This document shows positions 53,881 through 64,000 of a stretch of DNA of 64,000 nt, one piece after another. Made by a program: the position numbers and the translations under genes. This DNA comes from Dirofilaria immitis. Lineage: Eukaryota > Nematoda > Chromadorea > Rhabditida > Onchocercidae. Within the stretch, counting starts at the first letter, position 1. Every line of letters begins with the position of its first letter. The notes under the pieces are model-generated. The model had not been told where the DNA came from. It was given only the letters and a program-made list of their open reading frames with translations, and ran no database searches. Where the stretch lies: NCBI GenBank assembly GCA_024305405.1, contig JAKNDB010000079.1, forward strand, positions 2,153,501-2,217,500, in the 5' to 3' direction.

Positions 53881-54179
53881 TTCTATCAATCTTTTGGATA
53901 GGAATAATCATAGTTTAAATAATAATTTATTTCAATAACAATTATCATAATAGTGATGATGATGATTTGCTAATAATGATAATAATAACAATAATAATAA
54001 TGATAATAACAATAATTAGTTTTTTCTTAATAATTATATAAACTAATAGTAATAAAGAAGATTTCGTGTAATAATAATTTTTTCATTATTATGTATTTCT
54101 ATCAAAACTTAAAATGCAAATATTTGAAATACTATACAAACTATACATTTCATAATTTAAAAATAACACTAATACACGA
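53881..54179. other. Spacer between the 79-residue gene and DDX54, with AAT/GAT microsatellite
   Basis: About 300 bp; 53945-54020 is an imperfect AAT/GAT repeat. The short distance and common orientation fit a nematode operon with a trans-splice site just before the DDX54 ATG. Confidence 0.5.
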
Positions 54180-54418
54180 TCACTCTTCTAAAATATCAGC
54201 TCTTATCTTATGCCCCATCATATCCAAATCTTCCCAAATTCTCGAACCAAAATCTCGGAAAAATTGTTATCAACATTATATGTCCGATATAGATAGGCTG
54301 GTACTTCGTGGATTCGGCCTTTTCTCTTAATTGATATTAATAGGACTTCATGTAAGGAGAATTCGAGAGTGTGAACTTTTCTTTTTCTTCTTCGTGCTCC
54401 GTGATTAAATATTTCCAT
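54180..54418 (-). CDS. Small basic-to-acidic protein, 79 residues, family unknown
   Basis: The ATG at 54416-54418 follows directly on a splice acceptor (TATAGCAG, AG at 54421-54422), the usual sign of a trans-spliced first exon. The first part is basic (HGARRRKRKVHTLEFSLHE) and the central part reads GRIHEVPAYLYRTYNVDNN. As given, the frame stops at 54218 after FGKIWI. One extra base in the A-run at 54236-54238 (plus strand) extends it to EFWEDLDMMGHKIRADILEE and a stop at 54180-54182, which has far better protein character. No signal peptide or membrane helix. I do not recognise the family. Its position, 300 bp ahead of DDX54 on the same strand and 159 bp from SRP19 on the other, suggests a housekeeping gene. 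Confidence 0.55.
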
Positions 54419-54577
54419 TACTGCTATAGGAAATTATTTGATTCTCTCCTTAGCATATTATCCATTCATTCACTCTCTCTCTCTCGAATTTATTTTTAAT
54501 TCCTTTTATTCTCTCAATTATTTTATATCAATTTGTATTGATTAATTTTGATTTCATTACCATAATCATTTTACAGT
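54419..54577. promoter_or_regulatory. Divergent promoter between the small gene and SRP19
   Basis: Only 159 bp separate the two start codons, and both ends carry splice acceptors, so transcription probably starts inside this stretch on both strands. It contains a CTCTCTCTCTCT-type tract near 54472-54484. Confidence 0.5.
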
Positions 54578-55660
54578 ATGACGGTACAGTACAAGACGAA
54601 ACCTTTAAGTGATGAATGCAGATGGATATGTATATATCCATTGTATATGAATTCTCGAAAAACCATTGCACAAGGACGACGAGTGAGTAAGAATAAAGTA
54701 TGCTATATTTCGAGATATTTCAAACCCTAAAAATAATTCCTTTACTTCCTTATATTTAATATTTATTATGCCAATATTTCGATATATAATTTATTCTTTT
54801 TTTTTGTTAAGATTTTTTTTTTTATTAAATGAAATATATTATATAGGCAGTAGATTCGCCAACAGCACAAGAAATCTTCGATATCTTATCAAATGCTGGT
54901 ATGAAAGTTAAACTTGAGGTATTCTTATATTAATTCATTGATATATCATCTGATAAAATTTTCTTATATAATCTATTAATAATTATCATAACTCAAGTTT
55001 TATCTATACAGGATATAACTAAGTCTCTCAGTTGTTTTACGACATTCAAATGACTCTTTCTCTTTCTCTCTCTCCTCTCTCTCTCTCTCTTCTCTCTTTC
55101 TCCCAGAATTACTCTAATTTCAATTATGATAACTAACAGATTATATAAGAACACTTTTGGATAATAATAAATTTAATTTTTATATAAGGTTTTTTTCTGC
55201 TAAGTTTAAATGACTTATAACAAATATTAAATGATTCATTTAATTTTGCTTTATTTTATCTGTCTTAATTGAATTTATTAATTTCTAGAAGCAGAAAATG
55301 CATCCTTTGGATCCGAATCGTGATGCAAATTCTCAGGGAAGAGTACGAGTGCAATTACGGAATGATGATGGTTCTCTATGTGATCAGAAATTCCCGACAA
55401 GTATGTATTAACAAATGCTTTTTAGATTTAGAAAATTCGATTTTTGATTTTACGAATTTTTTAGCCATTTATAGTGATTTTTAGTCTTATATATTTTTTT
55501 AGGGATGTCACTAATGTTATACGCATGTGAAATGGTGCCAAAATTAAAAACACGTCAAATTGGTAGCGGGTTAACATCACAAGTTTCCGCAGGTAGCGGA
55601 AGTGGTGGCGGTAAAGTCAATAAAAAGAAAAACGATAGGATTTTTTTGTATATTATTTAA
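54578..55660 (+). CDS. SRP19: SRP19, 19-kDa signal recognition particle protein
   Basis: Binds SRP RNA and prepares it for SRP54 loading, in co-translational targeting to the endoplasmic reticulum. Four exons with consistent phases: 54578-54682, 54847-54918, 55289-55400 and 55503-55660. Family signatures: WICIYPLYMNSRKTIAQGRR (human FICIYPAYLNNKKTIAEGRR), SPTAQEIFDIL, QGRVRVQLRNDDGSLCDQKF, and MLYACEMVPKLKTRQ. The tail is glycine/serine-rich, then lysine-rich. As given, it reads on to a stop at 55658-55660; one more A in the run at 55628-55632 would end it KKKKR with a stop at 55636-55638, which better resembles the basic tail of the family. The ATG lies one base after an acceptor (AG 55 kb region: 54575-54576), so the mRNA is probably trans-spliced. 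Confidence 0.95.
55063..55104. repeat. (CT)n tract in SRP19 intron 2
   Basis: CTTT/CTCT polypyrimidine repeat inside the intron between exons 2 and 3. Confidence 0.75.
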
Positions 55661-55685
55661 TTTTATTTCCACCTTTATATCTCAA

Positions 55686-55691
55686 AATAAA
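55686..55691 (+). terminator. Polyadenylation signal of SRP19
   Basis: AATAAA, 26-48 bp after the alternative stop codons. Confidence 0.6.
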
Positions 55692-56303
55692 ACCATGCAT
55701 GTTATGCCGTTGTTAATGTAAGAGAATTTTTTGAAAAGATCAAAGAGAATCTGTGATATTATATGATCTAAACTATTATAATAAATTTATTTGTTTAAAT
55801 ATAACATAGAATTCTTCAAGGCTTTTTAAATAATTTAATTGTCATATATCTTTTTTTTTCAAATCAAGATTTCCATCTGTGGAAGGTTTATTTCAATTTT
55901 CTTCTTTAAATTTATTGAAATGAACTGATGGCAAATATTTAAACTTCTTTCGAGGAATGGGATATAAATGTTACCTTAAAATATGTACTGGATAATCTGG
56001 ATGACCTTGTAACTTCTGAAAACTTCAGATTAACCTTTCCTAAATACTTATCTCTACAATGAATAGAATATATGAAGAGAAATTAATTCATTTTGCGTTT
56101 TCATGTAAACTAAAAATTTTTAGTAAGGCAGACCTAAGGTGCGCTTTAAGATTAATATAGGCGATTCTGTTAGATGAGATATTGGTTACTAAATTGGTAC
56201 TACATTGTAACTAAACATATCATATACTTTATTTTTTATTATTTTTATTAACAATTATATCACTAATAAATTAATCAGAAATATATAGAAAAAAAAGAAA
56301 TCT

Positions 56304-56513
56304 TCATGAAAGGAAGTATCGGAATATCTCCAAATTCAATTCAGAATATCGAATCTCACGAATACATAGTTGATGAAAGATAATTTTTTCCCAATTAGCA
56401 GAATTTTGAATATCAGTTCGTGCTAGATAATTATATTTGTTGGAATTTTTCTTCGCTGGAAATGGTGGCATCTGTCGATGAAGACGAATATAACTATCGA
56501 AATGAGGCGACAT
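56304..56513 (-). CDS. Possible small gene, 69 residues, function unknown
   Basis: Open frame starting MSPHFDSYIRLHRQMPPFPA, with mixed, protein-like composition. A good acceptor (TTTGCAG, AG at 56548-56549) lies 34 bp before the ATG, compatible with trans-splicing. No signal peptide, membrane helix or known domain seen. No neighbours in the same direction except the Src kinase about 1.2 kb upstream. It may instead be the last exon of a larger gene or a chance frame. Confidence 0.3.
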   Translation of the reverse strand: MSPHFDSYIRLHRQMPPFPAKKNSNKYNYLARTDIQNSANWEKIIFHQLCIREIRYSELNLEIFRYFLS

Positions 56514-56775
56514 ACTTGCACTTTCCAGATTCTTGATATTCTTGATTCTGCAAATTCACTAATTGAATTGATCTGATAAATAATATAGATCATAATGGAA
56601 TCAAATCATTTCAAATATTCCCATAATTTCTTCAGATAGAAAATCATTATTAGAAAATTAGAAAAAATGCTAGCATTGATTTAGATATTAGCAAATAGCA
56701 AAATGTCGAAAGTTTAAATAATCAGAAAAAAAAGTGAATGGGAAAGATTATGTCACTCTGTAACCAATCAATATT

Positions 56776-56829
56776 TCTTCTACGTATTTTTACGTATTCT
56801 TCTACGTATTCTTCTACGCGTTCTTCTAA
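56776..56829. repeat. Tandem TTCTACGTATT repeat, four units
   Basis: Units of 12-13 bp, each with TACGTA or TACGCG, head to tail. Confidence 0.7.
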
Positions 56830-57161
56830 CAAATATTAGGAAGAAATATATTCGTCTTCTTTAAATTTAAAAGATTGAATATTTAAAATAGAAATTGACG
56901 CTACTTTCTACGCAAATATCAATCACATGTATGTATAATATTACTTGTACGTACAACCGATTATCACTAATTTAGTATATTTATTAGGAAAAGAATTTCA
57001 AGTAAAACAGCCAATGATTATTATTACTATTATTATTATTATTTATATAAGCGTAATTTGCATAAAAACATGGATGAATTTATTGTTATAAATTGAATTT
57101 ATTAATTAATTATTATTTAAATTATCAGAGTAGTTTTGTTCCATTTTAATATTGCATAAAC

Positions 57162-57605
57162 ATCACGTAATTTACGTGATGACGTAACATAATGACGTAT
57201 TGATATTAGAAGGAAAGATTCTCAAAAGATTCTGATTTACATTTCATCAGCATTCTTTAAATTCAGTAAGCCTTATAACGTGTAAATTATTTCTCATTAA
57301 AAATTTTTTTATACGTAAGTGAATGCTTTCTTTGATCTTTTACCCTTCCGGCGAAATCATTCGCCTAACTTTTTCTCGCATATTTCTCGCTTCTTTCATC
57401 TATCTCATCCTACACCCCACACGTGATTTATTCGTTTTCTGAGAAATTGACGTTCATTTAATTACGTAATAATTTAAGCATTCTTAAATAACTGCTAATT
57501 TGATCGTCATCATTTTACGTCTATAACGATTTTGCGCTTAAATCACGTCACTCATTTATTGGCAATAATTCTGAATGCTATGATTTCTTCTTTTTTTACG
57601 TGGAA
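57162..57605. promoter_or_regulatory. ACGT-motif cluster with a 19-bp palindrome
   Basis: ATCACGTAA, one T, then TTACGTGAT forms a perfect palindrome at 57162-57180, followed by GACGTAAC and ATGACGTAT. About twelve ACGT tetramers occur in 440 bp, against roughly one expected at this base composition. ACGT is the core of bZIP (ATF/CREB, PAR) sites. No direct evidence of activity. Confidence 0.35.
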
Positions 57606-57755
57606 TAATTCGATCGATGATATTCATTTTAATGTGATATATATATTCATTGCATTGCTTAAAACTTGAATTATTTTATTGTAATGTAAAAATGATAAGT
57701 GATATTATCATAAGAAAAACAATGGAAGCGATAATAATAATAATACTTCATGGAT

Positions 57756-61317
<3,562 letters not shown>

Positions 61318-61387
61318 CTAAAAAAAAGAAAACTATTATTAAATTATATTAGTAATAGATGAAATATTATTTACCTTTATAATATTT

Positions 61388-61800
61388 AAATTATCACAAA
61401 TCAAATAATTAATATAATTTATTTAAATTATCACAAATCAAATAATTAATATAATTTATTTGAATTATCACAAGTCAAATAATTAATATAATTTATTTAA
61501 ATTATCACAAATCAAATAATTAATATAATTTATTTAAATTATCACAAATCAAATAATTAATATAATTTATTTAAATTATCACAAATCAAATAATTAATAT
61601 AATTTATTTGAATTATCACAAGTCAAATAATTAATATAATTTATTTAAATTATCACAAATCAAATAATTAATATAATTTATTTGAATTATCACAAATCAA
61701 ATAATTAATATAATTTATTTGAATTATCATAAGTCGAATAATTAATATAATTTATTTAAATTATCACAAATCAAATAATTAATATGATTTATTTGAATTA
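61388..61800. repeat. 37-bp minisatellite, about eleven copies
   Basis: Unit begins AATTATCACAAATCAAATAA and continues TTAATATAATTTATTTA. Copies are nearly identical; the differences are mainly AAATC/AAGTC and TTTAAAT/TTTGAAT, and these variants appear in a pattern that suggests higher-order duplication. Confidence 0.92.
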
Positions 61801-62467
61801 TATTATATTATAATTAAATGAATTAATGCATGTTGGAAATTTTTCAAAATTCAAATAATTTAAAAATTTAAATTACTTAAAAATATTTATTTCTATGCGG
61901 AATTTTTATCAATAAATTTGTAAAAAGCAATGAGATAGTAATATCATTGATAAATAATTTAAATTGAAAATTTTTAATTTAAAATTTAATACATCCCTTA
62001 AATTTCGAAAAAAAGGTGAAATTTAAAAAGAGAGAAAGAGAGAGGAAAGAGAGGAGAGAGAGAGAGAGATGAATAGTTCCTGTATATATTTTATTTAAAT
62101 TAATGTGTAAAGATAAGAAGAAGAAGGAAGAGGAAGAAAGGAAAAAAAAGGAAGAAAAATTATGTAAAAGAAAAGGATAAAGATGATTCGTTCTGTTACA
62201 GTCCAACAATCAGGTTCTTTATTTTAAGTTGTAACAATTATGTTTTGCCCTAAGGTATCGTAATTTGGACAAATAACTGGGCCAAGGTAACAATTAATGC
62301 CAATTCATTGTTATGTTTGTTGATGCATTAAACGAAACATTTATTGCATTTTGTATGAATCTTTTAAAATTTACATTAAATCAAATGAACAAATGAATCC
62401 GATAAATTGAATGATTGTGATACGAAGCGTAAAAATTCAACAATGATAAATAAAAGTAAATGGCAAT

Positions 62468-62672
62468 GACCGGATGGATAGATAGATGGATGGATAGATG
62501 AATAGATGGATAGATGGAAGGATATATATGATGGATAGATGGAAGGATAGATGGATGGAAGGATAGATGGATGAATAGATGGATGGATGGATGGATGGAT
62601 GGATGGATGGATGAATAGATGGATGGATGGATGGGTGGATGGATAGATGGATGGATGGATAGATGGATGGCA
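62468..62672. repeat. (GGAT/GATA)n tetranucleotide array
   Basis: GGATGGATAGAT units over about 200 bp. The reverse strand gives an open frame of His-Pro-Ser-Ile repeats, which is only the translation of the repeat. Confidence 0.92.
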
Positions 62673-64000
62673 GTGATATTTTACTTTGAGATATTTCATT
62701 TTGTATAAAAGGAATTTTTTAGAATTATTTAATTGTCATGAACTTTTTTTTTTTCTCGACAATATTTCTCTTTCAATCATTCATTTTTTCCATCAATTCA
62801 TTTGTTTCAATCGGTAACTTTTAATTTTTCCATTTGTTTAAAATTTTGTTCAAAGAAAATGTTGCAAAAATTAAATATAAAAATGAGAGAAAAATCGGAC
62901 TAAAATATTCCATCTAAATAGATTTCATTAAACATTTATTCATTTAAATAATTACTTTCTAGAAATATCTGAGAGAACTAAAAAAAAAAATTGTTAAATT
63001 TGATTTTTAATCAATCAGTTATCAGAAGCAAATGATATAAATGAATAAAGTATTGATATGACATCGATTGGAAAAAAAATGATAAGAAATTGAAAGTTTA
63101 AAAAATAAAAGAATTAAGTGAAAGAATGATTATTTTCAATAGAAAAAAAAATACTCTATCTTTCCAATCTATATTGCATACGTTAAATATGATTAAGTAA
63201 TCAATTTATCTCAAGAAGTTATGCTCAAATTAGGCTCAAAAATATCATATCTTTAAAATTGATAAAACTATACTAATTCTCAAAGGTACATTTTAATTCA
63301 TATAGCAAATGTGAAATAAATTTTCTCTCATTAATTGATAAGTGTTCTTGAAAAATTTCCCAAAAAAAAAAATTAATAAATTGAAGAAAAATATAAATTT
63401 GAAGGATCAACAAGATCATTTAAAATATACTAGTTTCTATTATTAAGATATATGAAAAAAAAACGAGAGTAATAATTATGTATATTTGATTATTATCTAA
63501 ATAATAAATAATATTTCAGGTTATTACGACATTTGCGCCATTAATTAATTCTATTTAATAATATTTACTTTTATTTGGGTTTTTACTTTTATTTTCTTCA
63601 AACTTGAAATTAACAAAACTTTATAAAATTATCTTAAAATTGATTATTTCCAATATAAAATGTTTAATTTTAGCAACTTTTTCTTTCTTTTTTTTTTTTA
63701 TCAAAATATCATTCTTCTTAGAATCAATTTATTTTTATTATCATTTAAAATAATAAAAAAATAATCAAACTTGTTAGGCGGAATTTTTTTTTTTTAATTT
63801 TCTCAAAATGTATTTACCACCCGAACCCCATTAATATATTTGATAAAAAAGAAAAAATTGATAAAATTAACGAAGAATACAAGCAAATATCATTTAACTA
63901 CCGTAAAACATATTTTTTTTGCAAAACTTTCATGATAATATCGATTATTTTAATCTTTTTGAAGAAATGAACAAAAATAGAAATAAATTTATTGATAAAA

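Larger units (their letters stand above)
55692..57755. other. Convergent intergenic region between SRP19 and the Src gene
   Basis: Mostly AT-rich. It contains one possible small gene (56304-56513), a TTCTACGTATT tandem repeat (56776-56829) and a dense ACGT-motif cluster with a 19-bp palindrome (57162-57605). Confidence 0.5.
61318..64000. other. Long 5' intron of the Src gene, repeat-rich
   Basis: No SH3 or N-terminal exon recognised. It holds a 37-bp minisatellite (61388-61800), a GA-rich tract (62028-62070) and a GGAT/GATA tetranucleotide array (62468-62672). A less AT-rich patch at 62210-62330 has no clear frame. Confidence 0.5.

Noticed and set aside
56700..57605. Transposon ends at the ACGT palindrome
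   Set aside because: Only short arms, no flanking duplication and no transposase frame nearby.
62210..62330. N-terminal exon of the Src kinase with a Gly-x-x-Cys lipidation start
   Set aside because: A minus-strand frame contains GINCYLGPVICPNYD, but no Met precedes the Gly and a stop codon lies two codons upstream; no splice sites confirm it.
62376..62699. 107-codon frame of His-Pro-Ser-Ile repeats
   Set aside because: It is the translation of a GGAT/GATA microsatellite; no start context, splice sites or non-repeat sequence supports a gene.

Overview
The window looks like nuclear DNA of a nematode, most likely a spirurid or filarial worm. The DNA is strongly AT-rich. Genes are split by many introns of about 50-500 bp with short TTTTCAG or TTTTAG acceptors. 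Several start codons lie just after an unpaired acceptor, as expected for spliced-leader trans-splicing. The gene set includes an UNC-40/DCC receptor, an NPP-7/NUP153 nucleoporin and a nematode-like Src kinase. The lineage below Nematoda is inferred, because no rRNA or spliced-leader gene is present.

Layout. 1-9915 (minus): most of a netrin receptor (UNC-40/DCC), from the second half of Ig domain 1 through four Ig domains, six fibronectin III domains, the membrane helix and the cytoplasmic P1 motif. Both ends of the gene are missing. 9916-24200: gene-poor DNA with one credible single-exon gene for an 83-residue secreted peptide (13894-14145) behind a TATA box, and an E-box/GC-rich element near 22.4-22.9 kb. 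24210-30459 (plus): NUP153/NPP-7 in about 18 exons. 33393-33765 (plus): TRMT112. 34192-46900 (minus): CEP290, a ciliary transition-zone coiled coil, with a perfect RFX/DAF-19 X-box 308 bp upstream. 48045-53880 (minus): nucleolar DEAD-box helicase DDX54/Dbp10. 54180-54418 (minus): an unrecognised 79-residue protein, probably co-transcribed with DDX54. 54578-55660 (plus): SRP19, divergent from the small gene across only 159 bp. 57756 to beyond 61317 (minus): a Src-family tyrosine kinase from the SH2 domain to the C-terminal tail, with no SH3 exon found before the window ends.

The genes do not form one pathway. They cover axon guidance (UNC-40, Src), cilia (CEP290), nuclear transport (NUP153), translation and ribosome assembly (TRMT112, DDX54) and protein targeting (SRP19). 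No CRISPR, prophage, bacterial island or intact transposon was seen, and I found no clearly new multi-gene system.

The most consequential observation is technical. Nearly every gene needs one-base frame corrections inside short A or T runs (at least 14 sites) although splice sites and conserved motifs are intact. This points to homopolymer-length errors in the assembly rather than pseudogenes. The best biological leads are the CEP290 X-box, the TATA-driven secreted peptide, the tandem E-box element, the SRP19/small-gene divergent promoter and a dense cluster of ACGT motifs at 56.8-57.6 kb.
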